Assembly (NCBI GenBank): GCA_028703175.1
Contig: JAQVNJ010000001.1
Location: 1-64,000, forward strand
Source of the DNA: JAAYCB01 sp012744395
GTDB lineage: Bacteria > Planctomycetota > Planctomycetia > Pirellulales > Thermoguttaceae
Direction: 5' to 3'
Length of the DNA: 64,000 bases
Positions 46,436 to 56,128 of the stretch are shown one piece after another. The notes below the pieces were generated by a model that had not been told where the DNA came from, ran no database searches, and worked only from the letters and a program-made list of their open reading frames with translations. Both the position numbers and the translations under genes were made by a program. Every line of letters starts with the position of its first letter. The stretch's first letter is position 1.

Positions 46436-46858
46436 GACTCAGGTCTCCAGCGCGGGGGCAAGGTCGACGGGCGAGGCCAACGGGCCGTTTCGCATCGCGC
46501 GAAACGAAAAACACAGGGGAACGGTCCCGGAACGGGTTTCAGCTTACCGCAAGATCCGCAGGGATCAACCGCCGGCTCGCCCGATCGTTTGCCCAGCGGA
46601 GGAATGTCTCCGCCGGGCAAGAACAACCGATCGGCCAGAACCACACCCCCGTGCGGCGCGGGACAAGCTGCCACCGCCCAGAACTCTCCCAGCCCACCGC
46701 AGCCGACCACTTGCCGGGCGGACGCGCGGCGGGCCCCTGTTGCCGCTACGCGGAACATTCGATACGCTTACCGGCACGTTGTTGCCTGCTCGCGCAGATC
46801 CCCAACCCGTGAACGAGTCCCCAGTGATTGACATCCCTTGAGGACAGGAGCAATTCCG
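46436..46858. other. Divergent region between the two glycoside hydrolase genes
   Basis: 423 bp that must hold both promoters. No clear hexamer pair, operator or gene was recognised. A CAGGAG ribosome-binding site for the rightward gene lies at about 46845-46850. Confidence 0.4.
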
Positions 46859-49516
46859 ATGGCCCCTCTGCCCCCCCGGCGGCTCGCTTGCAGCGCGCCC
46901 GTTCTGGTTCTCATCTTGGCGCCCTGCTGCCTGGCGGCGGCCGACGAGTTGCCGCCGCTTTTCCCGTTCGTGATTTCCTACGACGGTCCGGACAATGCCT
47001 CGAGCGTGGCGCACCTGCTCGACGCGCCGGCCGGGAAACACGGATTCGTCCGCGTGGAGAACGGCCGCTTCGCCACGGACGCCGGGCCGATCCGCTTTCA
47101 CGCGACGAATCTGACCGGGCCGGCGAATTTCCCGACGCACGAGGCGGCGGGCAAGCTCGCCGGCCGGTTGGCGCGGTTCGGCATCAACTGCGTGCGGCTG
47201 CATTTCATGGACACGTGGTATGTCAACTTCATGCCCGAGCCGACGCAGGCCATCCTGGCCGACGACACGGACACGCAGCGGAACCTGGATCCCAACCAGT
47301 TGGACAAGCTCGACTACCTGATCGCGGCGCTCAAACAGCGCGGCATCTATGTGAACATGAACCTGCACGTGGGGCGGACGCTCGATGAGCGCGACGGCTT
47401 TGAGAACGCGGGAGGGCTTCCCTGGGCCAACAAGGGGATCGGGCAGTTCGAGCCGCGAATGATCGAATTCCAGAAGGAGTACGCGCGGAAGCTGCTGACG
47501 CACGTCAACCGATACACCGGCAATCCCTACACGGACGAGCCCTGCGTGGCGATGATCGAGATCAGCAATGAAGACTCGCTGATGAGCCTCTACTCCAGCG
47601 GGTTCTTCAACCGGATGCCGGAGCCGTACGCCGGAGAGCTCCGCCGCCAATGGAATGCCTGGCTGCACCGGACCTACGACTCGGCCGCAGCCCTCCAGGC
47701 GGCATGGACATGGAAACCGGAGCCGCTCCGCGACGAGCAGATACCCGACGGGACGTTCGAGACGCCCCTGGCGTTTACGGGCGTCCCCTGGTCGTTCGCC
47801 AAGGGCACGGCGGAGGCCGAGGTCCGCACCGAGGGGGGCGTGCTGAAGATTCAAGTCACCCGGGACGGGGAAGAGTTCTTCCCCAAGCTGTTCCGCGGGC
47901 TTTCCCTGAAGAACGGGCAGGTCTATACGTTGTCGTTCAGAATCCGGCGGACCGAGGGGAAGGGGCCCTGGCAACTCAGCGTGGCCGCCGCCACCACGCA
48001 GGGCGGTTGGCGATCGCTCGGATTGCAGGAACTGGTGGACGTGGACGCGGACTGGAAGACGGTCAACCTGGCCTTCGAGGCGGCGGAAGACGCCGACAAA
48101 GCGCACCTGCAAATGACGCGATTCAAGGTCGGGCGCTACGAGATCGACGACCTGTCGCTGAAGTCCGGGGTGGTCCGCGGTTACGATCCCTCGCAGGGCT
48201 TTGCCGAAGGCGCCGTTCCGCTGGCCGGCAAGGGACTCGCCTTCCCCGCGCGGGCGACCCGGGATTTCCAGCGGTTCCTGGAAGACACCGATTTCCGCTA
48301 CTGGACGGGGATGTACGACTATCTGAAGCGGGAATTGAAGGCCAAACCGCCGGTCTCCGGGACCCAGCTGGGATACAGCCCGCCGCACATCCAGGCGTCG
48401 CTCGACTATGTCGACATCCACGCCTACTGGCGGCATCCGCGGGGCGGTTGGATTTCGCTCTCCGCCAAGGAGCCATGGACCATTGAGAACGATTCGATGG
48501 TCCATTCGTTGGCGAACATCAAGGACCGCCTGGCGGTCCAGCGCGTCGACAACAAGCCCTACACGATCAGCGAATACAACCACCCCTATCCGAACCAGTT
48601 CGGCGCGGAGGGGCAGCCGATGCTCTGCGTCTACGGCCGGCTGCACGGGTGGGACGGCGTCTTCCAGTACAGCTACAACCACTACGTCGACCAGTTCGAG
48701 CCCCAAGCCAATCCGTGGTGCTTCTTCGACTGCATCGCCCGCACCGACGTGCTGGCGCACTTTCCGGCGTGCGCGGCGATCTTCCTGCGGGGCGACGTGC
48801 GCCAGGCCGATCGCTCGATCGTCGCCGCCGTCGACCTGGCCGCCTACCGGGAGCGGCTGGCGGCGAGCCGGTCGGTCTCCTTCAGCATCGGCACGCTCGG
48901 CATGGACACGCGGCTGTCGCTGGTGCACAGGACCGCACTGGACTTTGCCGGCGGCGGGATCAACCCGGCCGATGCGCCGAGGCTGCCCGCCGACCAGAGG
49001 GTGTTCACCAGCGACACGGGAGAGATACTCTGGAACAGGGAAATTCCCGGCGCCGCATATCTCGCCGTGAACGCGCCGAACACCAAGCTCTTCACCGGTT
49101 TCCCGCGGGGCCGAACGATCGACCTGGGCGGAGTGACCCTGAAGATCGGAGAGACCCGGCTGGGCTGGGCCACGGTCTCGCTCGTCTCGCGCCAGGCGAC
49201 GGGCTTTGGCGAGCAAGGCGGGGCGAACATCCTGCTGGCCGCCACGGGCGACTCGGGCAACTCCGGACGGATCGTCAAGCCGATGGGCGGCAACAAGATC
49301 ACGCTCACCGACCGCGGCGCCGCGCCGGTCCTGGCCGAAGGCATTCCGGCCACGGTCACGCTCCCGGCCGAGCCGCGCGCGATCGACTGTTACGCGCTCG
49401 ATCCGAGCGGGAACCGGAAGGGGAAGGTCTCCGTCGAAAAGGCCGAGGGGGGAGGCGCGAAGATCGTGCTTGGACCGCGGTACACAACCGTCTGGTACGA
49501 GATCGATATTCGCTGA
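46859..49516 (+). CDS. Secreted GH5-like glycoside hydrolase with an inserted beta-sandwich domain
   Basis: 885 residues, signal peptide about 1-35. The clan-A TIM barrel is split: strands with FGINCVRLHFMD and the acid/base Glu in MIEISNED (about 236), then a carbohydrate-binding-like beta-sandwich at about 294-437 (DGTFETPLAFTGVPWSF, LSLKNGQVYTLSFRIRR), then the second half of the barrel with the probable nucleophile Glu in ISEYNHPYPNQ (about 570). A C-terminal beta-rich region follows. ATG 46859 with CAGGAG nine bases upstream. It is exported; a role in polysaccharide or glycoprotein-sugar breakdown fits the neighbours. Confidence 0.82.
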   Translation: MAPLPPRRLACSAPVLVLILAPCCLAAADELPPLFPFVISYDGPDNASSVAHLLDAPAGKHGFVRVENGRFATDAGPIRFHATNLTGPANFPTHEAAGKLAGRLARFGINCVRLHFMDTWYVNFMPEPTQAILADDTDTQRNLDPNQLDKLDYLIAALKQRGIYVNMNLHVGRTLDERDGFENAGGLPWANKGIGQFEPRMIEFQKEYARKLLTHVNRYTGNPYTDEPCVAMIEISNEDSLMSLYSSGFFNRMPEPYAGELRRQWNAWLHRTYDSAAALQAAWTWKPEPLRDEQIPDGTFETPLAFTGVPWSFAKGTAEAEVRTEGGVLKIQVTRDGEEFFPKLFRGLSLKNGQVYTLSFRIRRTEGKGPWQLSVAAATTQGGWRSLGLQELVDVDADWKTVNLAFEAAEDADKAHLQMTRFKVGRYEIDDLSLKSGVVRGYDPSQGFAEGAVPLAGKGLAFPARATRDFQRFLEDTDFRYWTGMYDYLKRELKAKPPVSGTQLGYSPPHIQASLDYVDIHAYWRHPRGGWISLSAKEPWTIENDSMVHSLANIKDRLAVQRVDNKPYTISEYNHPYPNQFGAEGQPMLCVYGRLHGWDGVFQYSYNHYVDQFEPQANPWCFFDCIARTDVLAHFPACAAIFLRGDVRQADRSIVAAVDLAAYRERLAASRSVSFSIGTLGMDTRLSLVHRTALDFAGGGINPADAPRLPADQRVFTSDTGEILWNREIPGAAYLAVNAPNTKLFTGFPRGRTIDLGGVTLKIGETRLGWATVSLVSRQATGFGEQGGANILLAATGDSGNSGRIVKPMGGNKITLTDRGAAPVLAEGIPATVTLPAEPRAIDCYALDPSGNRKGKVSVEKAEGGGAKIVLGPRYTTVWYEIDIR

Positions 49517-49676
49517 CGGCAGCGCCGCCGGCAGTCTCATGATCCGTTGATCGGCCGCGGCCTGGCGTCGACGCCGGAGCCTGGCCGGCCGGCGCATCGC
49601 CGGCCGATGCTTGCGTCTCGGCGGCGCCCAACACGGCGGGCGCTGCCGCGGCGGTCGGCGGGGCTTGCCGCCGCAT

Positions 49677-50408
49677 CTACGGGCTGGCCGGGGTCGGAAT
49701 GGCCTCCGCCTCCCGCGTCGCCGGCGCGACCGTCAGCTCATTTTCGACCTTCGAGATGCCCGGTTCAAACAGAAGCATCAGGCCGGCCAATCGCTTGTCG
49801 TGAGCTGAGGCGACCGCCCCCCGCAGTGTAGCCGTGCGGCCCGCGATCGAGACTTCGATCGGGCCGGACGCCTGAAGCGTCGGTGAAAGGGCCAGTTTTG
49901 CAGCCGCCGATTGCTCCAGCCGCGGAGTGGGAAGGGCCAGCGGCTCGAAGCCGATCTTCAGCCGCGGCGCGTACATGCTGGCGCGGGCTTGGGGGACGTT
50001 GAGAAGCCGGTTGACGGCCGGGTTGGTCTCCGCGCGGACGATTTCCCCCTCGATGGCCGAGCGGATTTCCGACGCGGCCGCGCCCGTCTGCGCCCCGACG
50101 AAACCGCCGACGTCGTCGGAACTTCGGCCAACGAAATCGCCCGCAGTCCGCGATTCCCGCAAGAATCGCTCCGTGCCGGTGATCTTGCCGACGTCCTCCG
50201 CGGCAGCCCCGGGATTCCCTCCGGCGCTGATTCGCTGCCGGACATTACTGCCGGCGCGGTTCTGAGCCGCCATCGCCCGATTCTGAGAACCGGTGATCGT
50301 CCGGTTGCCCGTGTTGGCACGTTCGCCAAACAGTTGCGCCTCGGCCGCCACCCCCATCGCGAGCGACAGGAGAATGGCCCAGACGGGTAGGATGATCGAT
50401 CGTTGCAT
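49677..50408 (-). CDS. Exported BON-domain protein
   Basis: 243 residues. Signal peptide (MQRSIILPVWAILLSLAMGVAAEA), then a Gly/Asn/Arg-rich segment, then an alpha/beta region, and a C-terminal BON-like domain at about 165-235 (IEVSIAGRTATLRGAVASAHD, GISKVENELTV). BON domains bind membranes or ligands at the cell envelope. ATG 50408 with GGGAGA six bases upstream. It is divergent from the next gene. Confidence 0.82.
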   Translation of the reverse strand: MQRSIILPVWAILLSLAMGVAAEAQLFGERANTGNRTITGSQNRAMAAQNRAGSNVRQRISAGGNPGAAAEDVGKITGTERFLRESRTAGDFVGRSSDDVGGFVGAQTGAAASEIRSAIEGEIVRAETNPAVNRLLNVPQARASMYAPRLKIGFEPLALPTPRLEQSAAAKLALSPTLQASGPIEVSIAGRTATLRGAVASAHDKRLAGLMLLFEPGISKVENELTVAPATREAEAIPTPASP

Positions 50409-50607
50409 GGTTCGTCTCCCAAACGGCTTGCGCGCCGGAAACGCCCCCCGTCGCACCGCGCCCCGACGCGGCACACAGGTCAGCTGCTGTCATTCTACCA
50501 CATCGGCTCGCCAGAGACGAACCTGGAGAATGGCTGATCCGGCAGGCAGGCGCGGCCCGCGCCGGGAGGCTAGAATGAGCAGACTTGATTTTCGTGGAGG
50601 AGATGCG

Positions 50608-53259
50608 ATGGCACGAAGCATGCTGCTCGGTGCGGTTCTGGCGGCGGTGTTCTGGTCCGCCGGTTCGAATGGCCAAGAGGCGAAGCCCGCCGCGCCGCGC
50701 AAGCCGGCGGACGTGCTCAAGGAGGCGGATGGCACGGAATTCCGTTTCGCCTACTATCCGTCGCTCGATCGGGTGCGGTTCCTCGTGTTGACGCCGCCTC
50801 CGCAATTCGAGCACTGGGAGTTGAAACTGGCCGCGGCGGGTCAAAGCACCAGCCTGGCCGCCTGCCGCGGCCGCCTGCCGTTCCGCTCGTGCGGCGAGAC
50901 GCTGGCGGTTCCGCCCCTCGACGAAGGCGACTACGAGCTGCGGCTTTCACTCTCGGGCGCCGATGGCGCCCGGCGCGAGCTCAGGCGGACGTTCGAACGC
51001 CGGCGGTTCCCCTGGGAGAATTGCCCGTTGGGGCGCGACCGGGTCGTCATCCCACCGTTTACGCCGCTGGTGGTCGACGAGGCGCGGGGCTCCGTCGAAT
51101 GCGTCCTCCGCCGGCATCAACTCGACGGCGCCGGGCTGTGGCGGCAGGTCGCCAGCCAGCAGCGCGAGTTGCTCGAATCGCCGATGCGGCTGGAGATCGA
51201 GACCGGCGGCCAGGCGCAGGTTGCCGCCGGCGGCCCGGTGACCTTCACGGACAAGGCGGCCGATCAGGTCCGCGGCCAGGCCTCCTGGCGCGCCGGCCCG
51301 GTTCGAGGCCGCACGGATTTCGAGTTTGAATACGACGGGCTGATGCGGATCGCCCTGCGGCTGGAACCGGCGGCGGTCCGCGTCGACGCGATCCAATTGG
51401 CGATCCCGATGAAGACGGCCGAGACCTGGCTGATGCATCCGGTCACGGATTTGCTGCGGCACCACTACGCGGGCCGGATTCCGGACGGCCAAGGCAGACT
51501 GTGGGACTACGGCGGCAAGCTCCGCGACGTGAAGTATACCGAGACCGGCGGCCCGGACGCCGACGGCAAGGTGTGGGATTCGCGGCACGCGGCGCGCTGG
51601 CAGTTGCCCGCCCCTTTCGTGCCCTACATCTGGCTCGGTGGCCCCGAGCGGGGCATCTGCTGGTTCGCCGAGAATGACCGCGACTGGTCGCTCGATCCAG
51701 AGCGTCCGATGCTGGAGATTCGCCGCGCGGGCGCGGCGACCACGCTCGTGGTCCGGATCGCGACGCAACCGTTCGCATTGACCCGCGGACGAACGATCGT
51801 GTTCGGCCTGATGGCCACGCCGGCCAAGCCGATGCCCGAGACGCCGGTCAGCTTTCGCCGCTGGTGGGCCGGCAGCATGGGCGCTCGGACGAGAGACACG
51901 GCCCACTTCAATTTCATGGGCGCCTGCTATTACTGGGGCGCGGCCGGCCCGTGCTTCGCCTTCTATCCGGCGTTCGGGGATTTCAGCATCTACGAGGAAT
52001 TTGCCCGAGTCCGGCGGACCGGTGAAGTGGACCGCGCGTACACGGACAAGTGGCTCGAACGGTTCCGGGCGCCGGAATTCGAACCGCGCCTGGAGACGTA
52101 CCGGGCGCACATCCACTGGACGCTGAACTTCTTCGCCGGTGGCGGCTGGCGCGGCGGCGCGGCGGAGGGCAAGACGGCCTACGCAATCCCCTACACAAAC
52201 GGCCGGGCGATCAACTGGGGCGCTGAGGTCCGCACGTATGCCGACGAGTGGAGCACGCTGGACATTGCCGATCCGCGGTGGCCCGGCGAGGAACGGTTTC
52301 TGCGCGACCCGTCCGGGGGCTGGACGCTGAACTCCTACGGCAAGCTGGAGACGCCGCGCGAATTCTCGGGCGTCGCCTATGCCGTCGACCCGGCGCCGAG
52401 CTGGCAGGACCTGGTGCTCTTCTATCACCGGTGGATGCTCGACACGTTCGCCGACGGCATCTACTTCGACGATTTCTTCCTCGCGCCGAACTACAACCCG
52501 TTCGGCCCCGGCTACATCGACGACCAGGGGCGCCTCCGCCCCGGCGTGAACATCCTTGGCTTCCGGGAACTGGCCAAGCGGATCGCCGTGATGCACCACC
52601 AGCTCGGCCGCCGCCCCTTGTCCTTCTTGCACATGACCAATACGAACATCGTGCCGATGCTGTCGTTCGGTACGATCCTGCTGGATCACGAGTGGCGCGA
52701 CCAGGGGGCTTACGCTGCGAAGGATTTCCACGAGCGTCTGCACCTCGACGACGACACCAGCCTGCTGCTGGCCCAGAGCACCGGGTTTCAAAGCGGCTGC
52801 ATCGGCGTGATCCACGATCTTCTCCGCGGCCCGGAGCGGGACCGCCTGGTCCGCAGCGGCGTGGGCGTCGGATTGACGCACGAGATGAAATTCCCGCTGT
52901 ATTGGGAGCCTCTCGGCCGGGCGATCGCGGAGCACTTGAGCAACTTCGGCTACGGGCTGCCGGACTGCCGCGTGTTCCGGTATTGGGACGCGTCGCCGGC
53001 GGTGAAGACGAGCGGGGCCGCCGCCAAGACGCTCGCGCTCGGCCGATCTGGCCGGGCATTGATCGTCGTCGCCAGCTACGGTCCGGCCGGCGAGGTGACG
53101 CTGGACCTCGATCGGGCCGCGCTCGGCCTGGCCGGCGAGCTGTCGGGGGTGAATGTCGAAACCGGCGCGGCGATCAAGCGGACCGGCCCCGGGAGCTTCA
53201 AGCTGCCGCTCGGCCGGCACGATTTCTGCATCGTCAAGATCGGCCCCGCAGAGCAGTGA
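50608..53259 (+). CDS. Exported glycoside-hydrolase-like protein (DUF6067 type)
   Basis: 883 residues with a signal peptide (MARSMLLGAVLAAVFWSAG). It has a long N-terminal beta-rich part, then ICWFAENDRDWSLDPERPML near 350 and FGLMATPAKPMPETP near 400, a combination I associate with DUF6067 proteins and GH123-like N-terminal domains; then a TIM-barrel-like part with DGIYFDDFFLAPNYN near 620. Exported sugar-active enzyme is the best guess; the catalytic residues are not assigned. ATG 50608 after GGAGGAG; an ATG at 50575 with GGGAGG upstream is an alternative. Confidence 0.72.
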   Translation: MARSMLLGAVLAAVFWSAGSNGQEAKPAAPRKPADVLKEADGTEFRFAYYPSLDRVRFLVLTPPPQFEHWELKLAAAGQSTSLAACRGRLPFRSCGETLAVPPLDEGDYELRLSLSGADGARRELRRTFERRRFPWENCPLGRDRVVIPPFTPLVVDEARGSVECVLRRHQLDGAGLWRQVASQQRELLESPMRLEIETGGQAQVAAGGPVTFTDKAADQVRGQASWRAGPVRGRTDFEFEYDGLMRIALRLEPAAVRVDAIQLAIPMKTAETWLMHPVTDLLRHHYAGRIPDGQGRLWDYGGKLRDVKYTETGGPDADGKVWDSRHAARWQLPAPFVPYIWLGGPERGICWFAENDRDWSLDPERPMLEIRRAGAATTLVVRIATQPFALTRGRTIVFGLMATPAKPMPETPVSFRRWWAGSMGARTRDTAHFNFMGACYYWGAAGPCFAFYPAFGDFSIYEEFARVRRTGEVDRAYTDKWLERFRAPEFEPRLETYRAHIHWTLNFFAGGGWRGGAAEGKTAYAIPYTNGRAINWGAEVRTYADEWSTLDIADPRWPGEERFLRDPSGGWTLNSYGKLETPREFSGVAYAVDPAPSWQDLVLFYHRWMLDTFADGIYFDDFFLAPNYNPFGPGYIDDQGRLRPGVNILGFRELAKRIAVMHHQLGRRPLSFLHMTNTNIVPMLSFGTILLDHEWRDQGAYAAKDFHERLHLDDDTSLLLAQSTGFQSGCIGVIHDLLRGPERDRLVRSGVGVGLTHEMKFPLYWEPLGRAIAEHLSNFGYGLPDCRVFRYWDASPAVKTSGAAAKTLALGRSGRALIVVASYGPAGEVTLDLDRAALGLAGELSGVNVETGAAIKRTGPGSFKLPLGRHDFCIVKIGPAEQ

Positions 53260-53622
53260 GCGAGGCCCCGGAGGAAGACGCGCCGGAGCGGACCAGGCAG
53301 GGTCGCGGTTCAGACCGCGCCCGGAGACGGCCCGCGGCGACACGCGCGTGAGCGACTCAATCGTATTCCGGAGGGCGGCGCCGATGCGGCTCCCTTCCGC
53401 CGCCGGCTTGAGCAGCGGCGGGCGGCTCGAGCTGGTCGAGTCCCGCCGCAACGCCGAGAGACACGAGGGGCCGGGGGGCCGTCGGCAGTTCCGCCGCATG
53501 CCATCTGCTCTGCGGCTTGCCCGCGGCTGGCGCCGGCGATAGACTGGCCGGCGCGGGCTGCGGCCCGGAGTCTTCGTCGGCATGTCCCTTCCGCCAACCA
53601 TTATGCCAGGAGGAGAGCTCTG
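53260..53622. other. Intergenic gap, glycosidase-like to FG-GAP gene
   Basis: 363 bp with no recognisable gene; the AGGAGGAGA ribosome-binding site of the next gene lies at its right end. Confidence 0.4.
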
Positions 53623-54870
53623 ATGTTTACCGCCTGCTCGTCGCCGCGCGTGGTTTTGGGGGGCGCGATGTTGAGCCTGGTCGCGGGCTTCTGGTGCGCC
53701 GGCGAGGTTCTTTCCGCCGCAGAGACCGGCGGTCTCCGCTTCACCGCGCGATGCCTGATGATCAACCCCAACGAGGGCTGCGCTATCGGAGACATCAACA
53801 ACGACGGCAAGCCGGACATTGTCGCGGGCACGCACTGGTACGCCGCGCCGGAGTTCGTGCCGCGGCCCGTTCGCGAAATCCCGCAGGTCTCGCTGGGATT
53901 CGGCAGCAACGATTTCTCGGCCAACAACGCCGACATGATCTGGGACGTCAACGGCGACGGCTGGAAGGACGTGATCTCCGGCGGCTGGACCGAGCCGGAG
54001 ATCATGTGGTATGAGAACCCCGGCAAGACCGCGCTTGAGCGAGGCTGGAAGTGGGAGCCGCACGTGCTGGTGACCGCTCGTGCGGAAAACGAGGCCTACC
54101 ACCTCCAGGACCTGGATGGGGACGGAGTGCCGGAGATCGTCGTGCACTGCTGGGTCAAGTCGGCGCCGTTGGTTGCCTGGAAATTGACCGAGGGCGAGGG
54201 CGGGCAGATCTCGGCCCGCCGGTTCGTGCTCGGAGAGCAGGGGTCGGGCCACGGGTACGCGGTGGGAGACGTCAACGGCGACGGGCTGGTCGACATCCTT
54301 TGCGGCATCGGCTGGTACCGGCGTCCGGCGGGCGATCCGCTTGCGCGGCCTTGGGCCTTTCACCCGGAGACGGCCCTTCCCAACGCCAGCTCGCCGTGGG
54401 TCGTGGCGGACGTCAACGGCGACGGTCGCCACGACATCATCTGGGGGCGCGGCCACGGCTACGGCGTCTACTGGTGGGAGCAGGGAGAGCCGAAATCCGA
54501 TGGCACGACCACCTGGACCGAGCACCTGATCGACAAGTCGTGGTCGCAAGCCCACAGCATGGCTTGGGCCGACCTGGACGGCGACGGCCGCGGAGAATTG
54601 ATCACGGGCAAGCGTGTCCGCGGGCACGGCGGCCGCGATCCGGGCGCCGACGAACCGCCCGCCCTCTATTACTACTCCTGGAACGCCGCCCGCGAGGAGT
54701 TCGACCGCCACACGATCGCTCCCCCCGGCGCCGGCGTGGGGACGGGCATGCAGATCTGCGTCGCCGACCTGACCGGCGATGGCCGTCCGGACATCGCCGT
54801 TGCCGGCAAGTCGGGGACCTACCTGCTGGTCAACGAAGGCCGAGCGGCTCCGCCGCGGGCCGAATCGTGA
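53623..54870 (+). CDS. Exported FG-GAP/VCBS repeat protein
   Basis: 415 residues. A signal-type segment (about 1-32) precedes about six beta-propeller blades with Ca-binding loops of the DxNxDGxxD kind (DINNDGKPDIV, DVNGDGWKDVI, DLDGDGVPEIV, DVNGDGLVDIL, DVNGDGRHDII, DLDGDGRGELI). A structural or ligand-binding exported protein. ATG 53623 with AGGAGGAGA seven bases upstream. Its last 41 bases overlap the convergent glcF gene. Confidence 0.88.
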   Translation: MFTACSSPRVVLGGAMLSLVAGFWCAGEVLSAAETGGLRFTARCLMINPNEGCAIGDINNDGKPDIVAGTHWYAAPEFVPRPVREIPQVSLGFGSNDFSANNADMIWDVNGDGWKDVISGGWTEPEIMWYENPGKTALERGWKWEPHVLVTARAENEAYHLQDLDGDGVPEIVVHCWVKSAPLVAWKLTEGEGGQISARRFVLGEQGSGHGYAVGDVNGDGLVDILCGIGWYRRPAGDPLARPWAFHPETALPNASSPWVVADVNGDGRHDIIWGRGHGYGVYWWEQGEPKSDGTTTWTEHLIDKSWSQAHSMAWADLDGDGRGELITGKRVRGHGGRDPGADEPPALYYYSWNAAREEFDRHTIAPPGAGVGTGMQICVADLTGDGRPDIAVAGKSGTYLLVNEGRAAPPRAES

Positions 54871-56128
54871 ACAGCTCTCCGATGTGAAGGACCGCCACGG
54901 CCGCGTTGCGCCGCGCCAGCGCGTCGCGCAGCTGGATCATGCATCCCGGGCACGCCGTCACGACGGCATCGGCGCCGCAGGCGGCGATCGCGTCGACCTT
55001 GTGATCGGCGATTTTCCGGGAGACTTCGTAATGGGTAATGCTGAATGACCCGCCGAGACCGCAACACCGGTCGGCGTCGGGCATCTCGACGAACCGGAGC
55101 CCCTCGAGCGCCTGGAGAATTCTGCGGGGCTGGGCGCGGACGTCCTGGTATCGCGCAAGGTGGCAAGGGTCGTGCCAGGTGACCGTCTTGCCGCGAACGG
55201 AGGGCTTGACCGCCAGCCGGCCGAGGTCGGCGGCAAGGAGGTCGACGACCAGCGCGCTGAAGTCCTTGACCTTCGCTGCGAATCGCTCGAAGCGCTGCTT
55301 CTCTTCGGGGGTCTCGGCCAGGTAGGTCGGATACTCGCGCAGCCCGGAGCCGCAGGTGGCGCAACCCGTGACAACGCAGTCGCAGCCTTCGAACGCATCG
55401 ATGTTTCTGGCGGCCATCTTCCTCGCGGTGCGGAAGTCGCCGGAGAGGTAGACCGGCGCGCCGCAGCAGCCCTGGCGGCGGTCGAAAACGACCTCGCAAT
55501 CGAGATTCCGGAGCACGTCGACGATCATCCGGCCGAGTTCGGGGAACAGGTAGTCGGTGGCACAGCCCGAGAAGAAGCCGACGCGCCGCCTCGGCCCGCC
55601 GGCGGCGGGGCAGGATTCCGCCAGGATGCTTCTCAGGAACCGCGGCGCGATATCCGGAATCGTTCGCCCGGCCCCCAGGGCCGAGAGAAACTGCGGCAGG
55701 TGCCGGAAGCTTCCTTCTCCGCGGGGGAGGAAGCCCTGGAGCCAGGACGCCAAGCGCAAGGCCGCCCCGAACAACCGGCGGTTGGGGAGCAGGTAGCGGA
55801 ACACGGCGCGCTTGGCAAGGGGAAGCCCTCGCTCGGCCGCGTAGTCGCCGCGCGCGGCAATCACCGCGTGGTCGATCCGGGTTTTGGCCGGGCAGTACGC
55901 GACGCAGGTCCTGCACAAGAGGCAGTTGTCGATCGCCTGGTAGAACCCCTTGCTGAGCGGCTGCTCGCCCACGAGCGCGAAGCGGATCAATTGGTCCTTG
56001 CCGCGCGCCAGCCCCTTCTCCTGGCGTTCCTCGCGGTAGATCGGGCAGAAGTAGCCGCAGAAGCCGCACTTCATGCACTGCTCGACGTCCGTTTGGAACT
56101 TGCGGATATTCTCGAGGCGGTCGGCCAC
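54830..56128 (-). CDS. glcF: Iron-sulfur subunit, glycolate/D-lactate dehydrogenase type
   Basis: 432 residues. Two [4Fe-4S] motifs: CMKCGFCGYFCP near 18 and CLLCRTCVAYCP near 69. Two CCG domains (GFFSGC...GCCGAPVYLSGD and HDPCHLARY...CCGLGGSFS) follow. This is the electron-transfer subunit that pairs with a GlcD-like flavoprotein. The GTG start at 56128 follows the upstream stop directly (TGAGTG), so the two are coupled. Whether glycolate or lactate is oxidised cannot be told. The 3' end overlaps the convergent FG-GAP gene by 41 bp. Confidence 0.93.
   Translation of the reverse strand: MADRLENIRKFQTDVEQCMKCGFCGYFCPIYREERQEKGLARGKDQLIRFALVGEQPLSKGFYQAIDNCLLCRTCVAYCPAKTRIDHAVIAARGDYAAERGLPLAKRAVFRYLLPNRRLFGAALRLASWLQGFLPRGEGSFRHLPQFLSALGAGRTIPDIAPRFLRSILAESCPAAGGPRRRVGFFSGCATDYLFPELGRMIVDVLRNLDCEVVFDRRQGCCGAPVYLSGDFRTARKMAARNIDAFEGCDCVVTGCATCGSGLREYPTYLAETPEEKQRFERFAAKVKDFSALVVDLLAADLGRLAVKPSVRGKTVTWHDPCHLARYQDVRAQPRRILQALEGLRFVEMPDADRCCGLGGSFSITHYEVSRKIADHKVDAIAACGADAVVTACPGCMIQLRDALARRNAAVAVLHIGELFTIRPAAEPLGLR

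Noticed and set aside
46565..49597. 1010-codon open frame on the - strand opposite the GH5-like gene
   Set aside because: Same kind of shadow; no domain, and the + strand has a signal peptide and catalytic motifs.
50947..54711. 1254-codon open frame on the - strand across two genes
   Set aside because: Spans two real + strand genes and their gap; Arg/Asp/Val-rich shadow of codon periodicity.
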